Positions 33,056-42,494 of a stretch of 64,000 bases of DNA are shown piece by piece. Both the position numbers and the translations under genes were made by a program. The stretch spans positions 1,204,001-1,268,000 of the forward strand of contig NZ_CP012369.1 in assembly GCF_001267405.1 (NCBI RefSeq), read 5' to 3'. This DNA is from Moorella thermoacetica. Lineage in GTDB: Bacteria > Bacillota > DSM-521 > Neomoorellales > Neomoorellaceae. The notes beneath the pieces were generated by a model. That model saw nothing but the letters and a program-made list of their open reading frames with translations. It had not been told where the DNA came from and did not search any database. Numbering within the stretch: the first letter of the stretch is position 1; the number at the start of each line of letters is the position of its first letter.

Positions 33056-33086
33056 CCGTACCTCAGGTACGGGGGCTTCTAGTTTA
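33048..33086 (+). terminator. Attenuator-type terminator upstream of glnB
   Basis: GAAGCCCCCGTACC, loop TCA, and its full 14-bp complement, followed by TAGTTTATC. It is very stable, though the T-tract is poor. It begins inside P2 of the preceding hairpin pair. Confidence 0.75.
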
Positions 33087-33362
33087 TCTCCCCGTATTTC
33101 AGGCCTGCCTGGCCGGTAACCTGTTCGGCAGGGGCCGTGGTGGAAAGGTGGTGAGGTTTACTGTAACAAATTTGGCGTGGCTTTAACCTCGGTAGCACCC
33201 TGTCGGGCTGGATATTCCTGAAATGGGAGCCCTTGCTTACCCTGACTTCATGTTGACCTTTGGGGACACTTATATCGCTGAAGCGGTATCGACCGGGCAA
33301 ACTGCTTACGACAAACGGCGGCGGGAAGTACCGGTTCACAATTAGATTGGAGGTGCTGGACA

Positions 33363-33701
33363 GTGAAAAAAATCGAAGCCATCATCCGCTCGTCGCGCCT
33401 GGAGGCCGTCAAAGAAGCCCTGGGTAAGTACAACATCCACGGCCTGACGGTCACCCACGTCCTGGGATGCGGCCTCCAGCGGGGCCAGACGGAATATTAT
33501 CGCGGCAACCTGTATACCGTTAACCTGTTACCCAAGGTAAAACTGGAGATTATCGCCCTGGACAATCGGGTACCGGAGATAGTGGAGATAATCTCCCGGG
33601 AAGCCCGAACCGGCGAAATCGGGGACGGTAAAATCTTTATCTACCCCGTGGAAACCGCCATTCGCATCCGTACCGGTGAACAGGGCAAAGACGCCATCTA
33701 A
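33363..33701 (+). CDS. glnB: Nitrogen regulatory protein PII
   Basis: Trimeric signal protein that senses ATP/ADP and 2-oxoglutarate. The 112-residue sequence has the KKIEAIIRSSRLEAVKEAL start, the T-loop GLQRGQTEYYRGNLY with the Tyr-51-like position, LLPKVKLEIIALD, and the B/C-loop TGEIGDGKIFIYPVE. Start is GTG 33363, with GGAGG ten bases upstream. It is monocistronic, with a strong terminator after it. No ammonium transporter gene accompanies it, which is unusual for PII; its targets are likely the neighbouring nitrogen enzymes or elsewhere. Confidence 0.95.
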   Translation: MKKIEAIIRSSRLEAVKEALGKYNIHGLTVTHVLGCGLQRGQTEYYRGNLYTVNLLPKVKLEIIALDNRVPEIVEIISREARTGEIGDGKIFIYPVETAIRIRTGEQGKDAI

Positions 33702-33737
33702 CTATTTATCCAGCCATTCTTCCTTCATAAAATATTA

Positions 33738-33771
33738 CAGGCCCGGGCAACCCCGGGCCTGCATTTTTTTA
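33738..33771 (+). terminator. Strong intrinsic terminator after glnB
   Basis: CAGGCCCGGG, loop CAAC, CCCGGGCCTG, then CATTTTTTT. Confidence 0.9.
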
Positions 33772-33861
33772 AAGAGCTAAAAGCCGGTCTAAAAAATTAA
33801 CTCCATGGTAGGAAAAATGTATGAGGAAAAGGAAGAGTGTAGCTGCAACAGCCCCTTGCTT

Positions 33862-35228
33862 TTAACTGCCCTTACGTTGAAGTTCTACCAGGCTCATAGC
33901 CACGGAATGGGCTTTGTTTTTAATTTTGCGGGTATCCATGGTTAAAAGCTCGCCGTTGCGGACTATAATTTTTCCGTTAACGATGGTTGTATTGACGATA
34001 TTACAGTTGCCGCAACAAACTAAAGCTACCACCGGATCATGACAACCGGTAAAGGCGATATCGTCGAGGTCTATGAGGACGATGTCGGCGGCTTTATCTA
34101 TTTCAATACTCCCGGTATCATCCCGTCCCAGTACCGCCGCTCCTCCCCGGGTAGCTATTTTAATTACCTGATAGGCGGAAAGTCCTTGATCACCATAATA
34201 TAAATGGTTTAAAAGATAGGCACGCTTTACTTCTTCCCACATGTTGGAGGCATCATTGCTGGCGCTACCATCCACAGCGATACTCAGCTTAACTCCTGCT
34301 TTTAAAAGTTCACTGCTCCGGCAAAAACCGCTCCCCAGCTTCATATTAGATGAGGGGCAATGGGCGACCCCCGAACCGGACAGTCTTTTCATCTCCACGT
34401 CATTCAGGTGAATAGCATGGGCGAACCAAACATCGGGCCCCGTCCAGCCCAAATCTGCCATTAGCTCTGCCGGCCGGCGATTGTAGTTCTCCAGGCAGTA
34501 TTTCTCTTCATCTTTCGTTTCTGCCAGATGGGTATGTGGAGCATTACCTGTTTTTCCCGGGCCAAATCCCTGGCCTGCTTCATGAGATCCAGGCTTACTG
34601 AAAAAGGTGAGCAAGGGGCGAGGGCTATTCTCAGCATGGCATAGGGCTCTGGTTGATGGTATTTTTCTATCAGCCTCAGGGAGTCTTCTAAAATGACATC
34701 TTCTTTTTGGACAACGGCATCGGGGGGCAAGCCGCCCTGGCTTCGGCCTTTGGACATTGAACCCCGGGTTGCGTGAAAGCGAATTCCCAGCTCCTGGGCT
34801 GCCTGAATCTCGCTATCAATTAGATTACCAGCCTGGCCCTCTGGAAAGACATAGTGATGATCGGCCGTCAGGGTACAACCAGTGCGCAACAGTTCACTCA
34901 TCCCAACCAGGGCTCCATAATAAACGGCTTCCGGCGTTAGATGGCGCCAGAACTGATAGAGGCCGGTAAGCCAGGAAAAAAGGGGCATATCCTGTACTTC
35001 CGGCAATCCCCGGAAGAGGGTTTGGTATAAATGGTGATGGGTATTTACCAGGCCCGGTATGGCTATCATGCCATTCCCGTTCAGGGTAGCTACTTGATGG
35101 TTTGTCTTTAAATTTTTACCCAAAGAAACAATCTTCGGCCCATCGATTAAAATGTCGACGTCTTTTAAGACTTCGTCTTGATCATTGCAAGTAACTACAT
35201 AAGAAATGTTTTTTATTAATAATGCCAT
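33862..35228 (-). pseudogene. Frameshifted amidohydrolase (8-oxoguanine deaminase / TRZ-ATZ type)
   Basis: Metal-dependent deaminase family acting on purine- or triazine-type rings. The first 233 codons (from ATG 35228, AGGAGGTAAAG upstream) give a normal N-terminal half with VNTHHHLYQTLFRG and ADHHYVFPEG, up to REKQVMLH. The frame then breaks near 34530-34540 and the rest (THLAETKDEEKYC, WFAHAIHLNDVEM, VAHCPSSNMKLGSG, VDGSASNDASNM) continues in another frame to 33862. Two extra bases in that spot would explain it. Both halves keep all expected metal and active-site residues, so the lesion is recent, programmed or a sequencing error. Confidence 0.85.
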
Positions 35229-35262
35229 TAACCGTTCTTTACCTCCTGTAGTTGATTTCGGA

Positions 35263-35543
35263 TTACTGCTCCCGGCTCTGTAATTGTTGGCGTTTCTGTT
35301 TTCCCCACCCCCATTTAAGGAAAAGACGAATCAAGGCGTCAAGGCATAATAAAGGGGTCTCTGGATTAACCTGTAAAAGTTTCGTCAACTTTGCGTCAGC
35401 TACCATAGGGACAATTTCAATCGGGATCCGGTCGATACAGAAGGCTGCCGGGTTACCATCAGCTAAAAAACGCTTTTCGACAACAAGGATTTTTCCCCCG
35501 GGTTGATGCCCAGCTTAATCGCTTCATTATTCTCCTCTGGTGA
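35263..35543 (-). pseudogene. UTRA-domain fragment of a GntR-family regulator
   Basis: Translating the minus strand gives a UTRA-type ligand domain: EAIKLGINPGEK, a one-base frame change in the A-run at about 35489-35494, then ILVVEKRFLADGNPAAFC followed by IDRIPIEIVPM and a plausible tail, ending TAA at 35263-35265. The N-terminal helix-turn-helix is missing; what precedes is non-coding. It lies just upstream of the broken amidohydrolase, in the same direction, so it probably once encoded that gene's regulator. Not listed by length-based ORF calling. Confidence 0.65.
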
Positions 35544-35627
35544 TTATACAATCTTATTCTCCCTCGTAAGCAAATTCCTGCGAACCCTTCTAAAAAATTT
35601 TTTTCAGGTGCCGGCCAATGCCGGGAC

Positions 35628-35656
35628 TTGTAAAGTAGAGGCTGGCTCTATATAAT
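35628..35656 (+). promoter_or_regulatory. Promoter of the D-aminoacylase gene
   Basis: TTGTAA, 17 bases, TATAAT, about 34 bases before ATG 35690. Confidence 0.7.
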
Positions 35657-35689
35657 ACAGGCTGGTTTTAATGTAAGGAGATGGCTTGC

Positions 35690-37291
35690 ATGTTTTCCCT
35701 GCTGATTAAGGGCGGCACGGTTGTCGACGGTACCGGTCGCCCTCCTTTTCGGGCCGATGTAGGTTTGCAAGGAGCAAAGATCGCCGCCCTGGGCCTGTTT
35801 GATGGCGTACCCGCGGGGAAGGTCGTGGATGCCACCGGCCTGGTAGTTGCACCCGGGTTTATTGACTTTCACAGCCATGCTGACGCCGAACTCCTGCGGG
35901 ACCCGGAGGATCGGGCCAAGCTGGCCCAGGGAGTCACTACCGAAGTCATCGGTAACTGTGGTATGTCCCTGGTCCCGGGGTCCCAGGATACCCGTCCCCT
36001 CCTGGCCGCGTATACCAGCCCGGTGCTGGGGGAGATCCCCCCGGATTTTCAGGCCACCGGCCTGGCTGAATACCATTCCCTCTTAAGGCGCCAGGGAATA
36101 GCTGTCAATGTTGCCACTCTGGCCGGTCACGGTTCAATCCGCCTGGCGGTCATGGGTATGGCCGATCGCCGTGCCCCAAGGGCTGAGCTGGAGGAGATGT
36201 GCTCCCTCCTCAGGCAGGCGATGGCGGAAGGCGCCTGGGGCCTGTCCAGCGGTCTCCTCTACCCGCCGGGATGTTATGCCCCCACTGGGGAGTTAATCAC
36301 CCTCTGCCGGGTAGTCCGCCAGTACGGTGGTTTTTATGTCAGCCATATTCGTAATGAATCCGACGGTGTCCTGGAGGCGGTAGAGGAAGCCCTGGAAATC
36401 GGGCGGGAGGCCGGTGTTCCCGTCCACATCTCCCACCTTAAAGCCTGCGGCTCCCGCAACTGGCCCAAAATACCCCGGGCTTTGGCCCTGCTGGACGCTG
36501 CCCGGGCTAAAGGCCAGGACGTAAGCTGGGACGTCTACCCTTATACTGCCGGTTCCACCACTGCCGCCTCCCTGCTGCCCCCGTGGGCTGTTGCCGGAGG
36601 CACTGCCGCCCTTCAGGAACGCCTGCATTCACCGGAGGTTCGCCAGGAAATTAAGAAAGCCTGGCAGGAAGGCTTGCCGGGCTGGGACAACATGGTCAGT
36701 TCCCTTGGTTACGACCATTTAATAATTAATGCTGTGAGCCACCGGGAAAATAAGGACTGCGTGGGCCTGAGCCTGGCGCAAATCGGCCAACAAAGGAGTC
36801 TGGACCCAGGTGACGCCCTGCTGGACCTGTTACAGAGCGAAGGTGGTAACCTGGCCATTGAAACCTACCACGCCTGCGAGGAGACCCTGGGAATGATCTT
36901 GCAGCACCCGGTAACGATCATCGGCAGCGATGGGATTTATTCCGGCGAACATGCTCATCCCCGCCTATACGGCACCTTTGCCAGGGTTTTGGGCCGTTAT
37001 GTCCGGGAGCGAAAACTCCTCTCCCTGGAGGAGGCCATAGCCAAAATGACTTCCAAACCGGCGGCCAGGCTCGGCCTCCGGTACCGGGGGCGGGTAACGC
37101 CAGGCTATTATGCCGACCTGATCCTCTTTGACCAGGAAACTATTGCCGACCGGGCTACCTTCCAGGAACCGGCCCGGACACCTTCTGGCATCAAGGCTGT
37201 TATCGTCAACGGGCGGGTGGCCTACCAGGAAGGGCGGTTTACCGGCGAACGGGCCGGAATTATTCTCACCAGTCATACTACCGGTGTTTAG
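35690..37291 (+). CDS. N-acyl-D-amino-acid deacylase (D-aminoacylase) family amidohydrolase
   Basis: Zinc amidohydrolase releasing D-amino acids from N-acyl derivatives. The 533-residue protein has the amidohydrolase frame LLIKGGTVVDGTG and APGFIDFHSHADAE (metal HxH, about 60-70), VTTEVIGNCGMS (family Cys, about 90-95), HISHLKACG (about 250), and SDGIYSGEHAHPRLYGTF (metal Asp). It ends with the usual GYYADLILFD block. ATG 35690 has AAGGAG well placed; ATG 35681 does not. A clear promoter precedes it and it is monocistronic. Substrate class is by family only. Confidence 0.88.
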   Translation: MFSLLIKGGTVVDGTGRPPFRADVGLQGAKIAALGLFDGVPAGKVVDATGLVVAPGFIDFHSHADAELLRDPEDRAKLAQGVTTEVIGNCGMSLVPGSQDTRPLLAAYTSPVLGEIPPDFQATGLAEYHSLLRRQGIAVNVATLAGHGSIRLAVMGMADRRAPRAELEEMCSLLRQAMAEGAWGLSSGLLYPPGCYAPTGELITLCRVVRQYGGFYVSHIRNESDGVLEAVEEALEIGREAGVPVHISHLKACGSRNWPKIPRALALLDAARAKGQDVSWDVYPYTAGSTTAASLLPPWAVAGGTAALQERLHSPEVRQEIKKAWQEGLPGWDNMVSSLGYDHLIINAVSHRENKDCVGLSLAQIGQQRSLDPGDALLDLLQSEGGNLAIETYHACEETLGMILQHPVTIIGSDGIYSGEHAHPRLYGTFARVLGRYVRERKLLSLEEAIAKMTSKPAARLGLRYRGRVTPGYYADLILFDQETIADRATFQEPARTPSGIKAVIVNGRVAYQEGRFTGERAGIILTSHTTGV

Positions 37292-37362
37292 CTGTCATGT
37301 CCATAACCCACCTTGAATCCTCGACGGCACCAAAGATAAGAACAGGGTTTACTTATTAAAGA

Positions 37363-37401
37363 AATAAAGAAAGGGCGGCAGGTTTTCACCTGGCGCCCTT
37401 G
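37363..37401 (-). terminator. Terminator after the LysM gene
   Basis: The minus strand folds GGGCG-CAGG / CCTG-CGCCC around a six-base loop, then TTTCTTTATTTCTTT. It lies 12 bases past the stop at 37413. Confidence 0.75.
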
Positions 37402-37412
37402 CCGTATTACCC

Positions 37413-37751
37413 TTAACCCGGCAGGCAGATATTCTGACCCACCTGCAGGTTGTAGGGGTTAATATGGGGGTTTAACTCTAATAGTTTTTCTACCGTCGTC
37501 CCGGTGGCCCTGGCTATACTGTAGAGAGTATCACCGGGTGCCACCTGCCAGTAAACGCCCGACGGGCAGGGCTGTTCATCCAGCAAGCAGAGGACCTGCC
37601 CTATTTGCAGGTTGTAGGGATTAACACCGGGATTTAATCGTTCCAGCTCGGCTACCGTAGTTCCTACCCGTAGGGCTATGAAGTACAGGGTGTCACCTGC
37701 TTCTACCCGCCAGTAACGGCCGGATGGACATGGTACCTGCTTCTGGCCCAC
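37413..37751 (-). CDS. Double-LysM protein, 112 aa
   Basis: Two LysM modules fill the protein: YWRVEAGDTLYFIALRVG to IGQVLCL (about 13-56) and YWQVAPGDTLYSIARATG to VGQNICLPG (about 68-112), each led by a CPSG motif. It should bind peptidoglycan or chitin-like glycans. No signal peptide or catalytic domain is visible, similar to small spore-associated LysM proteins. Start is GTG 37751, with AAGGGGTG upstream. A TGCAGG / CCTGCA inverted repeat (37766-37785) lies just before the ribosome-binding site. Confidence 0.8.
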   Translation of the reverse strand: MGQKQVPCPSGRYWRVEAGDTLYFIALRVGTTVAELERLNPGVNPYNLQIGQVLCLLDEQPCPSGVYWQVAPGDTLYSIARATGTTVEKLLELNPHINPYNLQVGQNICLPG

Positions 37752-37818
37752 GCATAATCACCCCTTGCAGGTTTCGCTCCCTGCATCTTATGCGCGGGTT
37801 CAGCTAAAGGTACCTCCC

Positions 37819-39036
37819 TTACTCCCGGTCCAGTTTAAAGTGACGGTGCAGGGCTTGCATGGCCCGGGTCAGGTGTTCTTCGTCAATGATGCAGGATACC
37901 TTGATCTCTGAAGTACTGATCATGTGAATATTAATGCCTTCCTCAGCCAGGCAGGCGAACATGTCGGCAGCCACGCCGGGATTGGTGATCATACCGGCGC
38001 CGACGATGGATACCTTGGCCACCCGGTCGTTAGAAGTCACCTTGCTGGCACCAATTTCCTGACGTACCCTTTCCGTTACCTCAACCGCCTTCTGGAGATC
38101 GTCACGCCCTACGGTGAAGGCGATATCATTAATCCCGTCCCGCATGGCGCTCTGGACGATCATATCAACATTGATGCTCTCTCGGGCCAGGGCTACAAAG
38201 AGGGTCCTGGCGATGCCCGGCCGGTCGGGGACGTCGTGCAGGGCTATCCTGGCTACGTTGCGGTCACCGGCTACGCCGCTGACGACCATTTTCCTCTCCA
38301 TTTCCGTCACCTCTTTGACCAGGGTTCCTTCATGATCATTAAAGCTTGATCGTACCTCGAGGACGACATGGTTGAGTTTGCTAAACTCTACCGACCGGGG
38401 TTGCAGCACCTGGGCACCTAGACTCGCCAATTCTAGCATTTCATCGTAGGAAATAACCGGTAATTTTCTGGCCTCCGGCACCACCCGGGGATCGGCCGTA
38501 TAAACGCCGTCCACATCGGTATAGATCTGGCAAACGTCGGCCTTCAGGGCGGCGGCCACGGCCACGGCCGTTGTATCGGAGCCTCCCCGGCCCAGGGTCG
38601 TTATCTCGCCTTCACAGGTCTTGCCCTGGAAGCCGGCTACAATAACGATCTTGCCCTGTTCTAATTCCCGGCGCAGGCGCTCGCAGCTCACTTCCATAAT
38701 GCGCGCCTTGGAATGGACGTTGTCGGTCAGGATGCCCACCTGGGGGCCGGTCAGGGAGATAACCGGTTCGCCAAGCTCGTGGATGGCCATGGCCAGGAGG
38801 GCTATCGATGTCTGCTCCCCGGTAGCCAGAAGCATGTCCATTTCTCTGGCCGGCGGGTTGGGGCTGATCTCGTGGGCCATGGCGATGAGATCGTCGGTCA
38901 TATCGCCCGGAGCTGACACAATAACGACCACGTCGTTCCCGGCGCGTCGGGTATTTACTACCCGGCGGGCTACGTTTTTGACCCGTTCCGGGCCGTTAAC
39001 GGAAGTGCCGCCGTACTTTTGGACGATGAGGGCCAT
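37819..39036 (-). CDS. lysC: Aspartate kinase
   Basis: First step of the aspartate family pathway, phosphorylating aspartate. Residues 1-245 are the kinase domain ([10 protein letters not shown] at the start, [16 protein letters not shown] about 150-165); residues 265-405 are two ACT domains ([36 protein letters not shown]) for feedback by lysine or threonine. The 405-residue monofunctional form is standard. GGAGG precedes ATG 39036. It is the last gene of hom-thrC-thrB-lysC, 19 bases after thrB. Confidence 0.96.
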   Translation of the reverse strand: MALIVQKYGGTSVNGPERVKNVARRVVNTRRAGNDVVVIVSAPGDMTDDLIAMAHEISPNPPAREMDMLLATGEQTSIALLAMAIHELGEPVISLTGPQVGILTDNVHSKARIMEVSCERLRRELEQGKIVIVAGFQGKTCEGEITTLGRGGSDTTAVAVAAALKADVCQIYTDVDGVYTADPRVVPEARKLPVISYDEMLELASLGAQVLQPRSVEFSKLNHVVLEVRSSFNDHEGTLVKEVTEMERKMVVSGVAGDRNVARIALHDVPDRPGIARTLFVALARESINVDMIVQSAMRDGINDIAFTVGRDDLQKAVEVTERVRQEIGASKVTSNDRVAKVSIVGAGMITNPGVAADMFACLAEEGINIHMISTSEIKVSCIIDEEHLTRAMQALHRHFKLDRE

Positions 39037-39055
39037 AGTAACCTCCTCCGGAATC

Positions 39056-39955
39056 TCAAATGACTACTGCCCCGTGGTTACAAGGGACCAGTTCTTTGAC
39101 GGTACATTTTACCCCCTTACGGGCGAAGGCCGCGGCCATAGCCGGTCCCACCTTCGGTTGCCGGCCGCGGCAAAAGGCAATTACCGTGGGGCCGGAACCG
39201 CTCAGGGTAACAGCCAGGGCGCCGGCTTCCCGGGCAGCTGCAAAGACCTCGGCCATCCCGGGTATTAGGGGTAACCGGTACGGCTGATGCAGTTTGTCGA
39301 CCATCATCCTGCCCATGAGGTCCAGGTCTCCGGTAGCAACGGCGGCCAGGAGCACGGCTACCCGGCTGATGTTAAATACCGCGTCTTCCAGGTCTACTTT
39401 AGCCGGCAGTACGCCCCTAGAGATCCGGGTGGAAAGGGTGAATTGGGGTATTGCAACTACGGTGACTAAACCTGGCGGTAGTTCCAGGCGCCGGCATATG
39501 ACCTGTTCCCCGTCCCTGGCGGAGGCTACCAGGCCGCCTAAAATAGCCGGGGCCACGTTATCAGGATGCCCCTCGAGGGTTGTGGCCAGATTTACCAGCT
39601 CAGCCGGGCCCAAAGGTCCTCCCAGTATGGCATTGGTTCCTACGATAGCCCCGACCAGAGCAGCGGCGCTGGACCCCAGGCCCCTGGCCACCGGGATGGA
39701 GTTGTGCATTTCCAGCTTCAGGGGTACTGGCGGCCGCCCCACCTTGGCAAAGACGGCCCGGGCGGCCCGGTAGGCAATATTCTCCTGGCCCCGGGGTATG
39801 GTACCCTCCCCCTCGCCGGTGATGATAATCTCCGGTGAACTGGATTCTTCAATTTTAAGCTCATCAAAAAGATTAAGGGCCATGCCCAGGGTATCAAACC
39901 CCGGTCCCAAGTTGGCCGTCGTAGCTGGTACCCGTACCAGCGGCATATTTCCCAT
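39056..39955 (-). CDS. thrB: Homoserine kinase
   Basis: GHMP-family kinase making O-phosphohomoserine. The N-terminal [21 protein letters not shown] is the GHMP opening, [17 protein letters not shown] (about 90-106) the ATP loop, and [14 protein letters not shown] (about 255-268) motif 3. Length is 299 residues. It lies 24 bases after thrC in the aspartate-family operon. Confidence 0.95.
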   Translation of the reverse strand: MGNMPLVRVPATTANLGPGFDTLGMALNLFDELKIEESSSPEIIITGEGEGTIPRGQENIAYRAARAVFAKVGRPPVPLKLEMHNSIPVARGLGSSAAALVGAIVGTNAILGGPLGPAELVNLATTLEGHPDNVAPAILGGLVASARDGEQVICRRLELPPGLVTVVAIPQFTLSTRISRGVLPAKVDLEDAVFNISRVAVLLAAVATGDLDLMGRMMVDKLHQPYRLPLIPGMAEVFAAAREAGALAVTLSGSGPTVIAFCRGRQPKVGPAMAAAFARKGVKCTVKELVPCNHGAVVI

Positions 39956-39979
39956 GCCCCTTTATTTTTTATGACTTTT

Positions 39980-41026
39980 TTATAGTACGATCTCCAGAAC
40001 CCTGGCTTCATCCACCGGCAGGGAGATGGGCTCGCCTACCTGTTTGATGGCGATGTTGGGATCTTTAAGGCCATGCCCGGTGAGGACGCACACCACCCTA
40101 TCATCCTTATGGAAATAACCCTTTTTAGCATACTTGAGCACCCCGGCCAGGGAGGCGGCGGAAGCCGGTTCGGCGAAGATGCCTTCCGCCGTTGCCAGCA
40201 GGCGCTGGGCTGCCAGGATTTCGTCATCACTCACGCAATCGATAAACCCGCCAGAGTCTTTAGCTGCCCGGACGGCCGGTTGCCAGCTGGCCGGGTTGCC
40301 GATGCGGATGGCCGTGGCTACGGTTTCCGGGTTCGGCACTACTTCTCCCCGCACAATGGGTGCTGCGCCTTCGGCCTGGAAGCCGATCATCTTCGGCAGG
40401 GTATGGCTACGGCCGGCCTGGTAATACTCGTTAAAGCCCTTCCAATAGGCAGTGATATTGCCGGCGTTACCTACAGGAATGGCCAGGTAATCCGGAGCCT
40501 CCCCCAGCACGTCGCAGATCTCGAAGGCGGCCGTTTTTTGCCCTTCAATGCGGAAGGGATTGATGGAATTAACCAGAGTAATGGGGTAACGGGAGGTGAT
40601 GTTGCGCACCAGGGTCAGGGCATCGTCAAAATTGCCCTGGATAGCTATGACCCTGGCCCCATAAAAAAGGGCCTGGGCGAGTTTTCCCAGGGCGATATTG
40701 CCCTCAGGGATCAGGACGCTGCATTTTAAACCACATCTTGCGGCATAGGCCGCTGCCGAAGCCGAGGTGTTGCCCGTGGAAGCGCACATTATGGCCTTGG
40801 AACCGTTCTCCATGGCCTTGGCGACAGCCATGACCATGCCCCGATCCTTAAAGGAACCGCTCGGGTTGAGGCCTTCATACTTGAAGTATAGTTTTAGCCC
40901 CAGTTCCCGGGAAAGGTTCCCGGCGGCAATCAGGGGGGTATTCCCCTCCTCTAAAGTAATCAAGGGAGTCGCCTCCGTCACCGGCAGGAACTCCCGGTAG
41001 GCACGAATAACTCCGGGCCAGTTCAC
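39980..41026 (-). CDS. thrC: Threonine synthase
   Basis: PLP enzyme turning phosphohomoserine into threonine. PLP Lys lies in [11 protein letters not shown] (about 55-65); the phosphate-binding [16 protein letters not shown] (about 81-96) and [15 protein letters not shown] are present. The 348-residue length is the short, bacterial/archaeal form. Start is GTG 41026, overlapping the hom stop by four bases (GTGA), so it is translationally coupled to hom. Confidence 0.95.
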   Translation of the reverse strand: MNWPGVIRAYREFLPVTEATPLITLEEGNTPLIAAGNLSRELGLKLYFKYEGLNPSGSFKDRGMVMAVAKAMENGSKAIMCASTGNTSASAAAYAARCGLKCSVLIPEGNIALGKLAQALFYGARVIAIQGNFDDALTLVRNITSRYPITLVNSINPFRIEGQKTAAFEICDVLGEAPDYLAIPVGNAGNITAYWKGFNEYYQAGRSHTLPKMIGFQAEGAAPIVRGEVVPNPETVATAIRIGNPASWQPAVRAAKDSGGFIDCVSDDEILAAQRLLATAEGIFAEPASAASLAGVLKYAKKGYFHKDDRVVCVLTGHGLKDPNIAIKQVGEPISLPVDEARVLEIVL

Positions 41027-42321
41027 CTGGCTTCTCCTCCTTCTACCCTTATTACGCTGGCTATCTCTTTGACCACCGGCAGGCTGCCTAAAACCTCCAG
41101 GGCTTCCCGGACATTCTTTTCCCGGACGCGGTGGGTAATAAGCACCAGTTCCGCCAGGTCGCCAAGCATCCGTTCCTGGATGACCGAGGCCAGGCTGACT
41201 TCACGCTCGCCGAAAATCCCGGCAATGGTAGCCAGGACTCCCGGTCGGTCGACGACTACCAGGCGGAGGTAATATTTAGTAATAATTGCTCCTATCGGTT
41301 TTAGGGGTTTATCATAAAAACAAGTGCAGGATATCCGGCCCCAGTCGTGATGCTGGAGGTTACGGGCCCCTTCAATAATGTCCCCGACAACGGCGCTGGC
41401 AGTCGGCAGGGAACCGGCTCCGCGGCCGTAAAACATCGTCTCGCCCACGGCGTCGCCTTCCACGAAGATGGCGTTAAAAACATCGCTAACCGAGGCCAGG
41501 GGGTGATTCAGGGGTACCAGAGCCGGGTGGACCCGCACCTCGATCCCGTCCTCGTCTTCCCGGGCGATGCCCAGGAGCTTGACGGCATAGCCCATATCCC
41601 TGGCGTAGTTGATGTCATGGGACGACAGGCGGCCTATACCCTCCCGGTAAACCTCCGGGTAAGTAATCCGGGTACCGAAGGCTATGGAAGCGAGGATGGC
41701 CATTTTACGTGCGGCATCATCGCCTTCAATATCGGACGTAGGATCGGCTTCGGCGTAACCCAAGGACTGGGCTTCCTTTAGAACGTCGTTAAAGTCGCGG
41801 CCTTCGCGGCTCATCTTGGTCAAGATATAGTTGGTGGTACCATTAATGATGCCCATGACCTGACGAATCCGGTTACCCGCCAGGCATTCCTTCAGGGGGC
41901 GAATAATGGGTATCCCCCCTCCTACGCTGGCTTCAAAGAGGAGGTCGGCCCCATGGGCGTCGGCGGCATCAAAAAGCTCCTTGCCATAAAGGGCGAGGAG
42001 ATCCTTGTTGGCCGTAACCACACTTTTACCCCGGCTTAGAGCCTGGAGGATGTACTCTCTGGCCGTCCCGGTACCCCCCATGACCTCGACGATAATAGGG
42101 ATATCTGGATCACCCAGGATGGTATCCGGGTCGGTTGTCAGCAAGGCTGGATCGACTGCCACCTGACGAGGGCGGTTTAAATCCCGGACCAGGATGCGTT
42201 TAATATTTAAAGGCTGGCCCAATTTCTGGGTAATGATGGCTTTGTTCTGCTCCAGCAACCGGACCACACCGCTGCCAACAGTACCCAGGCCCAGAAGGCC
42301 AAGATTGATTGGTCCCAACAC
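41023..42321 (-). CDS. hom: Homoserine dehydrogenase
   Basis: Reduces aspartate semialdehyde to homoserine with NAD(P)[18 protein letters not shown] (about 8-24) is the nucleotide-binding start; [14 protein letters not shown] (about 173-186) and [18 protein letters not shown] are the catalytic blocks; residues 345-432 are an ACT domain for threonine feedback. Length 432. It is the first gene of hom-thrC-thrB-lysC. Confidence 0.96.
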   Translation of the reverse strand: MLGPINLGLLGLGTVGSGVVRLLEQNKAIITQKLGQPLNIKRILVRDLNRPRQVAVDPALLTTDPDTILGDPDIPIIVEVMGGTGTAREYILQALSRGKSVVTANKDLLALYGKELFDAADAHGADLLFEASVGGGIPIIRPLKECLAGNRIRQVMGIINGTTNYILTKMSREGRDFNDVLKEAQSLGYAEADPTSDIEGDDAARKMAILASIAFGTRITYPEVYREGIGRLSSHDINYARDMGYAVKLLGIAREDEDGIEVRVHPALVPLNHPLASVSDVFNAIFVEGDAVGETMFYGRGAGSLPTASAVVGDIIEGARNLQHHDWGRISCTCFYDKPLKPIGAIITKYYLRLVVVDRPGVLATIAGIFGEREVSLASVIQERMLGDLAELVLITHRVREKNVREALEVLGSLPVVKEIASVIRVEGGEAR

Positions 42322-42346
42322 TGTTTCACTCCCCTTATACCCCTCA

Positions 42347-42375
42347 ATTTTACCGTATAGCAGTCAGATGGGCAA
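42347..42375 (-). promoter_or_regulatory. Promoter of hom-thrC-thrB-lysC
   Basis: The minus strand reads TTGCCC, 17 bases, TAAAAT, about 26 bases before the hom start. The rest of 42376-42494 shows no clear element and no obvious metX terminator. Confidence 0.6.
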
Positions 42376-42494
42376 TACTTTTTTAAGCAGGCATATTCAC
42401 TGTCCTATGGACTTGTTTCTTCTGTCTTTTTGCTAAAGGCTTCCGGGCTCCGGTGGTTCTTGGCAGGCAAACCATAATTGGAAGAACTCACCTT

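Noticed and set aside
33079-33454. Minus-strand open frames over the glnB leader
   Set aside because: They cover the terminator and the glnB start and show no ribosome-binding site or domain features.
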